This document shows, piece after piece, positions 19,822 through 29,779 of a DNA stretch of 64,000 bases. The stretch lies in NCBI RefSeq assembly GCF_001434255.1, contig NZ_AZEY01000058.1, positions 1-64,000 of the forward strand. The letters are read 5' to 3'. Origin of the DNA: Lentilactobacillus diolivorans DSM 14421. GTDB taxonomy: Bacteria > Bacillota > Bacilli > Lactobacillales > Lactobacillaceae. The number at the start of each line of letters is the position of its first letter. Positions within the stretch are counted from its first letter, which is position 1. A model generated the notes under the pieces. It did no database searches. It saw only the letters and a list, made by a program, of their open reading frames with translations, and was not told the origin of the DNA. The translations under genes were made by a program, and so were the position numbers.

Positions 19822-19880
19822 AACAAGAATGCGTCAATCCGACAAAAAAGACATGTTGGATTGACGCATTCTTGTTTTTT
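19822..19880. terminator. Strong bidirectional terminator between convergent genes
   Basis: A perfect 19-bp stem, AACAAGAATGCGTCAATCC (19822-19840) with its complement at 19858-19876, 17-base loop, and a T run on the plus strand. On the minus strand it lies just after the ADP-ribosylglycohydrolase remnant. Confidence 0.88.
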
Positions 19881-20839
19881 AAAAATAACTTGAAAGTAGC
19901 GCTGATGATACTGCTACCTTGATCTGATTCCGCCCTTTCAGAGCTTTTAGCCATTCATTGGGGAAGGTCACTGGGGCGTATAAAAGTGATGCCAGCATAG
20001 AAGTGATTGAGCCAATTGTATCGGCATCATTACCTAGATTAACTGCTCGCTTAACTGCAACAAAATATTGCTCCGAATTCATTAAACACCAAAAGACGGC
20101 ATTCAAAGTATCAACCACGTATGGTGAACTTTTAATTTTGTTACTTTGGTTGTCGTAAGAAGCTGGGATCCTCTAATTGGTCAAAAAAGGGGATTTCAGC
20201 TTCAAATTCAGGCTTGGTGCGGTAATAGTCCAAAGCTTCTTTAACAGCCCTTAGCATGGCGTATTTGTTTGGATTCTGGATGACGCGAATGATCACATTC
20301 GTTAGGATCCCGGAAGCAACTAGACTACGTGGATGTCGATGCGTGGTAGCAGTGTATTGGTGGATTAAATCAACTACTTGGTCATTAAATTGATAACTTC
20401 GATAATCAGTTAGGATAAAGAAAGCGAGCGGCATCATTCGCATTAGGGCGCCATTACCATTATCCATTTCTGAGTTACCACCACACAGGCTTGGTGACAC
20501 ACCCGCGTCAAATCGTTCAATTGCCATCTGGGTTGTTTTCCCGATATCAAAAGGTTTACCAAATGGGGTGTAGTCACCAAAATGATACCATTGTGAATAT
20601 CTCGTCATTAAATCATGTAAGTTAAATCCCAAGGTTAAGCTAACAAGAGAAGCAATCGATAAAGATGTATCATCAGACCAAGTTCCGGCTGGGACGTTAA
20701 AGGTTTGATAACCAATCATGGTATTAATTGGATTCTCCAATAATTTCGATCTTTTTTCAAATTGAAAAGGGACACCAAGTGCATCACCCAAAGCAACAGC
20801 AGTTAGGGATTGAAATAGTAGGTAGCTCGTAGAATACAT
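19879..20839 (-). pseudogene. ADP-ribosylglycohydrolase family gene, frameshifted
   Basis: The family removes ADP-ribose from proteins or small molecules (DraG-like). The first frame (20839 to 20141, 233 residues) has GDALGVPFQF, the metal motif GTWSDDTSL and TTHRHP. It ends at a TAA; the reading continues in another frame from about 20134 (SPYVVDTLNAVFWC) to 19879 and contains the essential second metal motif LGNDADTIGS. One single-base change would restore about 315 residues, the family length. No ribosomal slippage sequence is apparent. Either a recent pseudogene or a sequencing error; as read, the enzyme should be inactive. Confidence 0.82.
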
Positions 20840-20901
20840 GAAATTTACCTCGATTTAATATCTTTAAAGTTGGTGGTAATTTGACCAAACCATGCTGCTA
20901 T

Positions 20902-21852
20902 TTATTTGATCCAGAAAGGGTATTTGGCCGTTCCAAATTCGAGATCAAATGTTTTGTTTCCTAATTCTTCGCCATCAGTTTGCCCATAACGCGAATCTTC
21001 TGTTTTCAAGAATAGCTTTTTCTCAGTATAGTGATGGACAAAGCGTAAATGCAAATGTCTCTTTAAAAATAACATAACTATAAATAAAATCAATTGGAAA
21101 ATGTTTGGTTTTTCAACCACAATCAAATCCAAAGTATCATCTAAAACAGAGGCATCTGGTGCAATCTTGATGCCACCGCCAAAATATGGGAGGTTCGTGG
21201 TGGTTACTAAGTAAGCTTTTTGGTATGTGGTGGGTTGCTGATCAGGAACGCTTACCGTGAGTCGGAAACCTTTAAAATGAATTAATGTGTTAAAAACGGC
21301 TGCCATGTATGAAAATTTGCCAAGAGTTGCGCTGTCCTTAAGCAGTGAATGGTTGGCATGGTGAACAACTGCGGCATCCAATCCAATACCAAAATTGTTT
21401 GTGAAATAGCCATCTGTTTGATTATCGTGATTGATAAAGCGGCCAATTGTGATGATTGTCGCTGAATGACAGCTGAGAATTTGAGTGAGTGCAGATTCCC
21501 AGTGCAAGGGGATTTTTAACGCTCTTGCAAAATCATTCCCTGATCCAACGGGCAAAAAAGCAATTGGAATTTTAGGCTGCTGTGGATGATCTGCATAATA
21601 ACGCATGCAGCCAACCATTGTTTCGTGAAGAGTGCCATCGCCACCGGTGGCCACAATGACTGCATTCGGGTTTGAAACCGCATTTATCAGATTTAAAGCC
21701 CGTCTGGCCAAAGTAACCGCATGACCATCATGTTCGGTAATTAATGTGCGATAAGCAATGTGTTGTTTATCTAGTTCAGTTTCAATGTCTGGCCATAGTT
21801 TTTGAACGTTATGGGCACCTGCTTGTGGATTTACGATAAAAAAATATTCCAT
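20902..21852 (-). CDS. Diacylglycerol kinase family lipid kinase
   Basis: Cytoplasmic lipid kinase of the DgkB/YegS group, probably phosphorylating diacylglycerol so it can be recycled to phospholipid. The nucleotide-binding motif GGDGT is at 70-74, followed by LPVGSGNDFARAL, the fold signature. 316 residues; ATG preceded by GGGAGA. Later the sequence has GGGIKIAPDASVLDDTLDL, typical of the C-terminal lipid-binding part. Sits alone between terminators; a lipid other than diacylglycerol is possible. Confidence 0.88.
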   Translation of the reverse strand: MEYFFIVNPQAGAHNVQKLWPDIETELDKQHIAYRTLITEHDGHAVTLARRALNLINAVSNPNAVIVATGGDGTLHETMVGCMRYYADHPQQPKIPIAFLPVGSGNDFARALKIPLHWESALTQILSCHSATIITIGRFINHDNQTDGYFTNNFGIGLDAAVVHHANHSLLKDSATLGKFSYMAAVFNTLIHFKGFRLTVSVPDQQPTTYQKAYLVTTTNLPYFGGGIKIAPDASVLDDTLDLIVVEKPNIFQLILFIVMLFLKRHLHLRFVHHYTEKKLFLKTEDSRYGQTDGEELGNKTFDLEFGTAKYPFWIK

Positions 21853-21944
21853 TTAAAAAGAATCTCCCGTAAAAGTGTCTAAATCTGACGTTATTTGAAC
21901 GGTTGTAATGTGAAACGTGTGGTTTGATAAAATATGTAATAAAA

Positions 21945-21988
21945 GAGCTTGAGTACCGAATAATGGAACATCCGATTCTCAAGCTTTT
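21945..21988 (-). terminator. Terminator after rnjA
   Basis: AGCTTGAG (near 21988) and CTCAAGCT (near 21946) form a stem on the minus strand followed by CTTTTATT. It lies 36 bases beyond the rnjA stop. Confidence 0.75.
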
Positions 21989-22023
21989 TTGGTTGGTAAC
22001 AGGAAAGTAGTCATTTTAAATGG

Positions 22024-23712
22024 TTACTTCTCATTACCATTCATGATTAGCATTGGTAAAATCATTGGATGACGTTCAGTCTTGGTGTACAAGAACTCTT
22101 GTAAATCATCAATAATTGCGTTGCGAATAGAAGATTCCGTTGCTTTCTTACCGTGCATCGCTTTTCTGATCGTCTTGAATACTCGTCGTCGGCCTTCATC
22201 AAGTAACTCGCCAGATTCACGCATGTAAACAAAACCACGTGAGAGGATATCAGGTCCTGATTGAATTTCTTGATTATGCAAATTGATTGTGGCAACCACT
22301 ACCACGATACCTTCCTCTGAAAGTAGTTGTCGGTCCCGTAAAACAATGCTACCCACATCACCGATGCCACTACCATCAATATAAACATCGCCAGCTGTAA
22401 AGTGACCAGCCATTCGGGCGGTATCTTTGGATAGTGCCAAGACATCACCATTTTGCATAATAAAACTGTGGTCCAATGGGACACCACATTGTTCAGCAAG
22501 TTCCGTATGGATCTTTAACATTCGATACTCACCGTGAATGGGCATAAAAAACTTGGGTTTCATGAGTCGCAGCATTAACTTTTGCTCTTCTTGACCACCA
22601 TGGCCCGAAGTGTGGATGTTATTAACTCGACCATGAATGACATTTGCGCCAGCTTCTTCAAGTTTGTTGATAACACTGTTAACACTAGTTGTATTTCCGG
22701 GAATTGGATTACTTGAAAAGATAACTGTATCTCCCGGTTGAATTGAAATCTGACGATGCGTGCCATTAGCGATTCTAGAAAGAGCCGCCATTGGTTCACC
22801 TTGAGATCCGGTACATAGGATTAAAGTTTTACTGGCTGGTAGCGACTGAAGTTCATGAGCATCAACGAAGGCATCGTCCGGGATGTCTAGATAGCCCAAC
22901 TCACGGCCGTTAACAATTGCCGCATCCATACTCCGACCAAATACAGCGATCTTACGACCACGCGCCAAGGCATTGTCACAAGCTGTTTTAATTCTCGAAA
23001 TATTAGAAGCGAAGGTTGCAAATATGATTCGATCATTGACATTATCGAAAATATGAGAAATTGATTTACCGACCCATTTTTCAGATTTGGTCCAGATTGG
23101 TTTTTCAGCATTGGTGCTATCTGACATTAAGCAGAGAACACCTTCTGCACCTAATCGCGCCATTTCCTGAAGATCAGGCGGCTGATTGGTAACTGGTGTG
23201 AGGTCAAACTTATAATCACCAGTTTCAACGATAACCCCAACCGGTGTATGAACTGCAACACCTAAGGTATCGGGGATTGAGTGGGTTGTCCTAAAAAAGG
23301 AAACCTTGGTTTTTCGGAACTTGATCACGGTTTTATCACTAATAACATGAAGCTCAACTGAATTGAGCAGACCGTGTTCTTCCAATTTATTTTTAATGAG
23401 TGCCATCGCTAATGGTCCAGCATAAATTGGGACATTTAAGACTTTCATCAAATATGGCACACCACCGATATGGTCTTCGTGACCATGAGTGATGACCAAT
23501 GCCTTAATTTTGTCCTTATTATCAACTAGATACTGATAGTCTGGGATAACATAATCAACGCCGAGCAAGTCGTCTTCTGGGAACTTAATGCCAGCATCGA
23601 TTAAAATTATTTCATCTTGAAACTGAATACCATAGGTATTTTTACCAATTTCACCTAAACCACCAACGCCATAGATAGCAGCCTCGTTATTTTTGACGTT
23701 TAATTTCTTCAT
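22024..23712 (-). CDS. rnjA: Ribonuclease J1
   Basis: Metallo-beta-lactamase/beta-CASP ribonuclease with 5'-3' exo- and endonuclease activity in mRNA decay and rRNA maturation. The zinc motif HGHEDHIGG is complete at 76-84, with GDYKFDLTP and SDSTNAEKP further on, and the beta-CASP segment [12 protein letters not shown] with SSNPIPGN and THTSGHGG-like [10 protein letters not shown]. 562 residues. Its ATG overlaps the TGA of rpoY (ATGA), the conserved rpoY-rnjA operon of Firmicutes. RNase J2 is encoded near 46 kb. Confidence 0.95.
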   Translation of the reverse strand: MKKLNVKNNEAAIYGVGGLGEIGKNTYGIQFQDEIILIDAGIKFPEDDLLGVDYVIPDYQYLVDNKDKIKALVITHGHEDHIGGVPYLMKVLNVPIYAGPLAMALIKNKLEEHGLLNSVELHVISDKTVIKFRKTKVSFFRTTHSIPDTLGVAVHTPVGVIVETGDYKFDLTPVTNQPPDLQEMARLGAEGVLCLMSDSTNAEKPIWTKSEKWVGKSISHIFDNVNDRIIFATFASNISRIKTACDNALARGRKIAVFGRSMDAAIVNGRELGYLDIPDDAFVDAHELQSLPASKTLILCTGSQGEPMAALSRIANGTHRQISIQPGDTVIFSSNPIPGNTTSVNSVINKLEEAGANVIHGRVNNIHTSGHGGQEEQKLMLRLMKPKFFMPIHGEYRMLKIHTELAEQCGVPLDHSFIMQNGDVLALSKDTARMAGHFTAGDVYIDGSGIGDVGSIVLRDRQLLSEEGIVVVVATINLHNQEIQSGPDILSRGFVYMRESGELLDEGRRRVFKTIRKAMHGKKATESSIRNAIIDDLQEFLYTKTERHPMILPMLIMNGNEK

Positions 23713-23930
23713 TTATTATTGAACTCCGTTAATTTATAATCTGGATTTTCTTGTTCGTATTCCAGATGTTTTCCTTGCAAGGGTTCGATGAATTCAATAC
23801 TGTAATCAGTATTATCATCAACTAAGCCACGAGCTTCGACCTCTGTAGCGGCCTCAAGGTACAGAGATTGGGTTGTTTCTCGACGTGGATTGCGCGTCTT
23901 GTCGGGTTGATATAAAACCTTAAAAATCAT
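23709..23930 (-). CDS. rpoY: RNA polymerase epsilon subunit
   Basis: A small auxiliary RNA polymerase subunit found in Firmicutes (formerly DUF1447/YkzG). 73 residues, starting [20 protein letters not shown] and containing the conserved [23 protein letters not shown] precedes the ATG. Co-transcribed with rnjA, which it overlaps by four bases. Confidence 0.92.
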   Translation of the reverse strand: MIFKVLYQPDKTRNPRRETTQSLYLEAATEVEARGLVDDNTDYSIEFIEPLQGKHLEYEQENPDYKLTEFNNK

Positions 23931-24118
23931 AAAAAAACTCCTTTAAAAATATACTTTTTTAGAAACACGAGGGTTCCTTTCCGGACTAGTGGTTGTGAAA
24001 ACACAACTAATAACGATATCTTACCATAATATAAAAAATAAGTATATAAACTTGATACGAAATACGAATCCACTCTCATGGTAGAATTAACTTAACGAAA
24101 AGAAATGGAGATTGACTT

Positions 24119-24607
24119 ATGGAATTAATGATTCAAATTGTCATTGGTTTAATTGCTGCATTTGCCGTATACAATCTAATTCATTATCTATTTGTGACCC
24201 GCCCAAGCAGGAAACGATTATTGTTGGCACAACGAGTTTCAAATGAGGCAGTGGATGCATCAATTAAGCAACTGATTGACACTAATAAAATTGCAACATT
24301 GGGTAATGATGATTTAAAGTCTGAGCTTATAGCGGATGTCTGGGGACGGGGCGTTATGGCTTTTGAATACCACATTCCAGTTAGCAAAGTGCAAACTTCA
24401 ATTCCTAATTTAAAACAACTATTGAGTCAGACGCTGGCCGATTATGGCAATACACATCATATGCATGCCAGAATCAAGGAGAACGATTCACCGGTCTTTG
24501 TTGTAACCGACATGTGGCAACTGGATGATCGCCTTCATTTTGATGTGGCATATTTAATTAATTTAACGACGATCGAGTATGTTGATGACTTAAGCAGGCT
24601 GAAGTAA
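24119..24607 (+). CDS. Membrane-anchored hypothetical protein
   Basis: 162 residues with one N-terminal membrane helix (about residues 5-26, IVIGLIAAFAVYNLIHYLFV) followed by a basic RPSRKR stretch, so the remainder should be cytoplasmic. The soluble part has no motif I recognise. GGAG lies 8 bases upstream of the ATG and a strong terminator follows, so it is a monocistronic gene. Similar anchored proteins of unknown function are common in lactobacilli; I cannot name a family. Confidence 0.75.
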   Translation: MELMIQIVIGLIAAFAVYNLIHYLFVTRPSRKRLLLAQRVSNEAVDASIKQLIDTNKIATLGNDDLKSELIADVWGRGVMAFEYHIPVSKVQTSIPNLKQLLSQTLADYGNTHHMHARIKENDSPVFVVTDMWQLDDRLHFDVAYLINLTTIEYVDDLSRLK

Positions 24608-24675
24608 TGCCGCTGACTATCGATTTGGGGACGAGTATGTTTTTTGGGGGGACTCACAGTTATTACTGAACAAAC

Positions 24676-24732
24676 AATGTAGGATAAAAAAGTAGTTTTC
24701 AAACAAGAGCTGCTTTTTGTCCTACATTTTTG
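24676..24732 (+). terminator. Terminator after the membrane-anchored gene
   Basis: AATGTAGGATAAAAAAGTAG (24676-24695) pairs with the segment at 24710-24728 over about 18 bp with one mismatch and one wobble, then TTTTTG. Confidence 0.85.
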
Positions 24733-25039
24733 AATGGTTATTATAAATCATATAGTGATGAGAGATAATGATTATCTGTTAACTAACTGAGTAATTAAAG
24801 TAATTAAAGTTTGGATTGTCTCTTGCGATAGTCGAGAGCCGGTTATTTTCCGGCTTTATATAGTTGCTACCCCCAAAATAAGTTGTTGGCTCAATCGACT
24901 CTCCCAAGTTAACAGATTCGAATCAAGTCTTTTGACTTTTTGCATTATTAGCGTAACTTTCGACATACCTGCGAATGTTCAGCATGACTTAAATAGTAAA
25001 TAAATATGGTTCATTCAGTTATCGTTGACATAAAATTTA

Positions 25040-25215
25040 TCTTAATTAGTTTGCAATGTATTTTTGACAGTTTTTCAAAACGAGCATCAATTGCGGGAAT
25101 TAAGGCTGATTTATTGGGCATCAGTTGTTGAGATGAGCATAGTGGCCGTTCGGATTTCTGAAATTGTCCAAACCAATGAAGTTTTATGATTAACCAGTTT
25201 GATAGTCTACCCAAT
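25040..25215 (+). pseudogene. Possible remnant of a LysR-type regulator N-terminus
   Basis: Pieces in more than one forward frame resemble the LysR helix-turn-helix: FLTVFQNE, then RASIAGIKADLLGIS in the next frame, then VEMSIVAVRISEIVQTNEVL back in the first. The order matches F.TV..., AA..L..SQ, VS.RI..LE of that family, but conservation is weak and several frameshifts are needed. No start codon with a ribosome binding site. Tentative. Confidence 0.25.
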
Positions 25216-25309
25216 CATCTTAAACGGGAGAATCACAAATAACGCAATTTAAACAAGAATATCGTTACCTATTAGATAATCCATTTTTAAGTATTTGATG
25301 ATTGTCGTA

Positions 25310-25800
25310 ATATGTTTAAATCTTTTAGCGCCAGTTATGGACATGGGGCTGCCGTTCATGATTATTCAATAGGTGCACGTTGGTAGCCAAACGTTGGGAA
25401 TTCCGAATGGGGCTGCTGATTGGAAATTTGGTCATGGCTTGTTACCTGAAATCAGAAATCCGATAAAAGTATTAGTCCCTTCTTCTATTGGGTTGCGTCT
25501 TTCAATTGTCGCCATAAGCGGTATTTTAACGTTTTTGATTAATCAATTAGTTCGTCAAATTATCGACGGTCCACTTGCGTTTGTTACGGGCTTGTCACTT
25601 GCTTTTATTAGTACGCCGATTGGTAGTTATTTGTAACAAACAGTACCAGCAAAAAGGACGAGGTTCGGCAGCGTTGCCGGCTGCAAATATGACCTTAATT
25701 CCATTGAGAATTGTTTTATTTACGATAATTTTCAGGCTTTTCCAAATGAAATCTGAATCAAACAGGATAAAGCAGCTTTGAGTATTATTGAAAATGGTAG
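25310..25800 (+). pseudogene. Remnant of an unidentified hydrophobic protein
   Basis: An open stretch at 25373-25636 contains a membrane-like segment (IGLRLSIVAISGILTFLINQ and FVTGLSLAFISTPIG), and a second frame at 25575-25781 has ALPAANMTLIP. Neither has a credible start and they need frame changes to join, so it looks like a broken membrane protein, perhaps a transporter. I do not recognise the family. Confidence 0.3.
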
Positions 25801-25982
25801 TGACGCATTCCGTTTCAATTGTGTGGAAATTAAATTATTTACTTACAAAAAGTGTGTAGCGGGGTGTTTTTTAATCCTGCAAAACTGATTGGGAAAACTC
25901 AAGTCGGGGTTGCAGACAAGGATCACTAATTATTAGAATAAAAGCGAGGAGAGCTGACTTCCTTCTCGCTTATACATACAGT

Positions 25983-26059
25983 AATAGTCGTGATTACAAA
26001 AATGGAGCTGAGACAAAATTGATTTTGTCTCAGCTCCTATTTTTGTAATCACGACTATT
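25983..26059. repeat. Near-perfect 36-bp palindrome at the end of a dispersed repeat copy
   Basis: Arms 25983-26018 and 26023-26059 are complementary over 36 bp with one bulged base and a 4-base loop. The inner 15 bp (GGAGCTGAGACAAAA) is the terminator half of the dispersed repeat; here the linker (GTAATCACGACTATT) is also present in inverted form on the other side. It can terminate transcription in both directions and lies beyond the 3' end of def. Confidence 0.85.
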
Positions 26060-26185
26060 GCCGAGTGGAAACATGAGATAAAAGGCAACTTCCTGTCGTA
26101 TAACCGATTCATCCCACCATCTACTCGAAGTATATTCGGACAATTTGGTTTTACTATGAAAGTTAAGCGCCCTTTTCAAGCTCTT
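26060..26185. repeat. Second-hairpin part of the dispersed repeat, diverged
   Basis: Continues the copy at 25983: CATGAGATAAAAGGCAACTT at about 26069 and a diverged complement (GAAAGTTAAGCGCCCTTTTC) at about 26158-26177. The stem is partly eroded compared with the copies at 57.4 and 60.2 kb. Confidence 0.6.
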
Positions 26186-26219
26186 TAACGCCAGTTGTCA
26201 ATGACAACAAATCATGAAT

Positions 26220-26786
26220 CTAGTAAACAAAAATTTCGTCATCTTCGCGCTCAAATGGATTATTTTTGTTGATATGATCATAAAATAAAGTGCCATGTAA
26301 ATGATCAATTTCATGTTGGCAAACGATAGCGGGATAATTTTTTAACCGAACTTTATGTTCCTTACCACTAATATCTTGATATTTTAATGTGATTCGTGCG
26401 GCACGATGAACATAACCTTGAATATCCTTATCAACTGAGAGGCAGCCTTCACCTTCTGTTAGTGCGCCTCGTTGAACAGAGTTGGAGACAATTAAAGGAT
26501 TAATAATGACATCTTTAAAAAGTGGTTTATCTTTTTGATTTTCATCTTCACTGGGAACAAGAACGGAAGCCATCATTTCTGAAACACCAACCTGTGGTGC
26601 AGCTAAACCAACGCCAGCTCGCAGCTTGTATTTTTCACATAATTCTGGATTTTGACTGACTTCAAGGTATTCCATTAAGTCATGAGCTAATTGTCGATCT
26701 TCGTTACTGAGTGGAAAGGCGACTTTCTTCGCTTGTTGTCGAAGAACCGGATCACCATCTCGAACAATATCTTTCATTAAAAACAA
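26220..26786 (-). CDS. def: Peptide deformylase
   Basis: Iron/zinc hydrolase that removes the formyl group from nascent protein N-termini. All three motifs are present: GVGLAAPQ (58-65), EGCLS (113-117, metal ligand C115) and HEIDH (158-162). 188 residues, the longer Gram-positive (type II) form. GGAGGT lies 7 bases before TTG 26786 and 16 before the in-frame ATG at 26777; the spacing and the family N-terminus (MFLMKDIVRDG) favour the TTG. Confidence 0.94.
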   Translation of the reverse strand: MFLMKDIVRDGDPVLRQQAKKVAFPLSNEDRQLAHDLMEYLEVSQNPELCEKYKLRAGVGLAAPQVGVSEMMASVLVPSEDENQKDKPLFKDVIINPLIVSNSVQRGALTEGEGCLSVDKDIQGYVHRAARITLKYQDISGKEHKVRLKNYPAIVCQHEIDHLHGTLFYDHINKNNPFEREDDEIFVY

Positions 26787-27643
26787 TTCAAGTACCTCCG
26801 AATAAATTTAGAAATTTCTGCTAAGGACTATTTTATCCTAATTTTCGAAAAAAAACTATGTTCGCTGTGTAAACTTGGCGATTGTAGGTTGCTTGTTAAT
26901 GAGAATCACAGAAAGTATTTTCAACAACTTCTCATCAATTCGTCATAAAAGTCATGTGAAAAAATGATCGATCTTACCTAGCTTTGAATCACTTTTGAAA
27001 AATTTGCTGATGGCTTAGATTTCCAAGATGGGTCAGACAAAAATTTGATGAACTGTTTCTTAGTATTCTAAAGATTTCTAAACTGACCAAAGGGGGACTT
27101 GATTTTATTTAACGGATTAGTCTCAATGATCTTGGTTGAGGTTGGGTTAATTAGCGATCTTACCGGGCATGCTTGGAAAAAGCTGATGGGCAATGATACC
27201 GTGAATTGAAAAAGTTTTATTTAAAGTGTTACCTATTAAGTATAGTGTTTTTTGGGACTAAATCTTTAATAGTTTTTGTTTCCATTAGGATGTTGATAAA
27301 GTAGCTAGATTTTTTGTTCTTTTGAATAAGGACGTCAGGAACAAAAAAACTTAGGAATGATATTTTTACGTTAAAAGGGAGTTGACATTTTTCTTGCAAA
27401 CCAGCGTGTTTTACAAACGAATCGGTTCTGGATTAATGATTGATTAAGAAATTCACAAACACTACTCTCCCACGCGGTTTCACTCTCATTTTCTATCGAT
27501 TTCATGAACAATAGAAAAACTTGGTTTCACAACAATGTAAGGGCTTGCAAACGTCGGAGAAAAATGCTAAATTTGAGTTGTGGTTTAGAAGAGATCTATT
27601 TGTACATCACAAGTCTAGCTTCAAGGAAAGGAAAGTGTTATCT
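26787..27643. other. 0.86 kb gap between def and pdhA
   Basis: No convincing gene. It holds a short open frame at 27099-27209 (TTG start, 36 residues, membrane-like then HAWKKLMGND) whose ribosome binding site is only 2 bases away, an inverted repeat at 27310-27348, and a consensus TTGACA at 27382-27387 with no good -10 at 17-18 bases. The first part must contain the def promoter and the rest the control region of the pyruvate dehydrogenase operon. Confidence 0.6.
27310..27348. promoter_or_regulatory. Inverted repeat upstream of pdhA
   Basis: TTTTTTGTTC (27310-27319) and GAACAAAAAA (27339-27348) are perfect complements separated by 19 bases, about 300 bases before pdhA and 34 before a TTGACA. 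A regulator site is plausible; it could also act as a weak terminator because of its A/T ends. Confidence 0.4.
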
Positions 27644-28765
27644 ATGGCAGCAAACAGTAAGCATGTTGTTGATTTTGGACACATCAAATCGACGATGAGC
27701 GATCCATACAAGAAACCGGTTCAATTAATTGATGAAAACGGGAAAATTGTAAACAAAGAATTGTTTGACCGTTTCAGCGATGACGATTTAGTTAATTTGA
27801 TGGAAAAGATGGTTTGGGAACGTGCATTGCACGAACAAACAATGAACTTTTCACGTCAAGGCCGTTTAGGTTTCTATGCTCCTACTTACGGTGAGGAAGC
27901 TTCCGAAATGGGAATTGCTCACGCAATGAAGAAACAGGATTATCTATTCCCTGCATATCGTGATTTACCACAATTAATCCAACACGGTGCAACCGTTAAA
28001 GAGGGTTATCTGTGGTCCAAAGGTCACTATCAATGCTATGACTATGTAAGACGTGGTGTACGTGCATGGATCCCACAAATTATTATTGGTGCTCAATATG
28101 TTCAAATGGCTGGTGCCGCTCTTGGTATCAAGAAGAACGGTGAAAAAGATACGGTTGCCTATGCATTTACTGGTGATGGTGGGACGTCACAGGGTGACTT
28201 CTATGAAGGAATCAACTTTGCAAGTTCATTCCAAGCACCTGCTGTATTCTTTGTTCAAAATAATGGCTGGGCAATTTCAGTACCACGTAAGACACAAACT
28301 GCTGCTGAAACGTTAGCTCAAAAGGGTGTTGCTTCTGGTGTTCCGGGTGTTCAAGTTGATGGAATGGATATTTTAGCAACATACTTGGTTGCAAAGGATG
28401 CTCGTGACTTCGCAGTTGCAGGTAATGGACCAGTCTTAGTTGAAACTTTGACATATCGTTTCGGTGCCCACAGTTCTGCGGGTGATGATCCAAGCCGTTA
28501 CCGAACTAAGGAAGAAGAAAAGCCATGGTTCGACAAAGATCCACTTATTCGATTACGAAAAGTGCTCACTGACAAGAAACTTTGGGATCAAGACAAAGAA
28601 GACAAGTTAGTGGCTCAATATAAAGATGAATTTAAGCAAGCAATGAAAGATGCTGAAGCTGCTCCTAAGCAGAAGGTTAGTGACTTCTTGAAGCACACAT
28701 TTGAAGTACCAACCCCAGATGTAGCAGCCGACATTGAGAAATTTCAAGCAAAGGAGTCGAAGTAA
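27644..28765 (+). CDS. pdhA: Pyruvate dehydrogenase E1 component, alpha subunit
   Basis: With PdhB it decarboxylates pyruvate on thiamine diphosphate and acetylates the lipoyl group of E2. The thiamine motif starts with GDGGTSQGDFYEG at 177 and ends with the NN of VQNNGW; the phosphorylation-loop-like segment RFGAHSSAGDDPSRYR is present. ATG 27644 follows GGAAAGGAAAG; longer in-frame extensions upstream lack a site. 373 residues. First gene of pdhABCD. Confidence 0.93.
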   Translation: MAANSKHVVDFGHIKSTMSDPYKKPVQLIDENGKIVNKELFDRFSDDDLVNLMEKMVWERALHEQTMNFSRQGRLGFYAPTYGEEASEMGIAHAMKKQDYLFPAYRDLPQLIQHGATVKEGYLWSKGHYQCYDYVRRGVRAWIPQIIIGAQYVQMAGAALGIKKNGEKDTVAYAFTGDGGTSQGDFYEGINFASSFQAPAVFFVQNNGWAISVPRKTQTAAETLAQKGVASGVPGVQVDGMDILATYLVAKDARDFAVAGNGPVLVETLTYRFGAHSSAGDDPSRYRTKEEEKPWFDKDPLIRLRKVLTDKKLWDQDKEDKLVAQYKDEFKQAMKDAEAAPKQKVSDFLKHTFEVPTPDVAADIEKFQAKESK

Positions 28766-28767
28766 TC

Positions 28768-29745
28768 ATGGCTAAATTAACGTATATTAAGGCAATCACT
28801 GATGGATTAGATCAAGTGTTACAAGAAGACCCTAAGACGCTGATTTTCGGTGAAGATGTTGGTAAAAATGGTGGTGTGTTCCGAACCACTCAAGGCCTTC
28901 AAGATAAATTCGGAACCGACCGTGTATTCGATACACCATTAGCTGAATCAGGAATTTTAGGATTATCAATTGGATTAGCTTTAACCGGTTGGCGTCCAAT
29001 TCCAGAAATTCAATTTATGGGATTCACAATGGAAGCTGTTGACTCAATTGGCGGCCAAATGTCACGTAACCGTTTCAGAATGTCAGGCGACGTTTCGATG
29101 CCAATTACAATTAGAACACCATTTGGTGGTGGTACGCATACTGCTGAACTTCACGGTGATTCACTTGAGAACATGTTTGTTGGTATTCCAGGATTGCGAG
29201 TGGTTACACCTGCTAATCCATACGATGCTAAAGGCATGGTTATCTCAGCCGTTGAAAATAATGACCCGGTTCTGTTCATGGAAAACTTGAAACTCTATCG
29301 TTCAATGAAAGATGAAGTTCCAGAAGGTCACTATACAGTACCGCTAGATAAAGCAAAGGTAGCTCGTGAGGGATCTGACATCACAATTGTTGCTTACAGT
29401 GCTGAAGTAAATGAAGCACTCAAAGTAGCTGATAAATTAGAAAAAGAGAACATTTCAGTTGAAGTGATTGATTTACGATCATTATCACCAATTGATACTG
29501 CTACAATTTTTGCTTCAATTGATAAGACTCATAAAGTAGTTATCGCCCAAGAAGCTCAAAAGATGGCCGGTGTTGGTGCTCAAGTTGCATCAGCAATTGC
29601 TGAAAACGACATTATGTCATTGGATGCACCAATTGGCCGAGTTGCCGCACCTGACAGTATCTTCCCATTTGCAATGGCTGAAAATGATTGGCTACCAAAT
29701 GCTGATGATATTGAAGCAAAGGTTCGCGAAATTTTAAACTACTAA
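28768..29745 (+). CDS. pdhB: Pyruvate dehydrogenase E1 component, beta subunit
   Basis: Transketolase-like subunit forming the E1 heterotetramer with PdhA. Recognised by [50 protein letters not shown] and [14 protein letters not shown] near the C-terminal domain. 325 residues. AAGGAGT in the end of pdhA serves as its binding site; the gap is 2 bases. Confidence 0.95.
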   Translation: MAKLTYIKAITDGLDQVLQEDPKTLIFGEDVGKNGGVFRTTQGLQDKFGTDRVFDTPLAESGILGLSIGLALTGWRPIPEIQFMGFTMEAVDSIGGQMSRNRFRMSGDVSMPITIRTPFGGGTHTAELHGDSLENMFVGIPGLRVVTPANPYDAKGMVISAVENNDPVLFMENLKLYRSMKDEVPEGHYTVPLDKAKVAREGSDITIVAYSAEVNEALKVADKLEKENISVEVIDLRSLSPIDTATIFASIDKTHKVVIAQEAQKMAGVGAQVASAIAENDIMSLDAPIGRVAAPDSIFPFAMAENDWLPNADDIEAKVREILNY

Positions 29746-29779
29746 AATTCTAATTGGTATAGAAAGGAAGTTAGACCCC

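Larger units (their letters stand above)
24608..26219. other. 1.6 kb gene-free, decayed region
   Basis: No open reading frame here has a start, ribosome binding site and protein-like composition over a useful length. It holds the terminator at 24676, a small stem AGCCGG...CCGGCT followed by TTTATAT at 24838-24861, two decayed coding stretches (25040-25215 and 25310-25800), a hairpin at 25942-25972 and a repeat copy from 25983. The likely history is loss of one or two genes. Confidence 0.6.

Noticed and set aside
20120-20145. Programmed frameshift in the ADP-ribosylglycohydrolase gene
   Set aside because: No slippery heptamer, no Shine-Dalgarno-like stimulator and no following structure that I can see.
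27543-27556. cre-like site before pdhA (TGCAAACGTCGGAG)
   Set aside because: The second half does not match; three mismatches at conserved positions.
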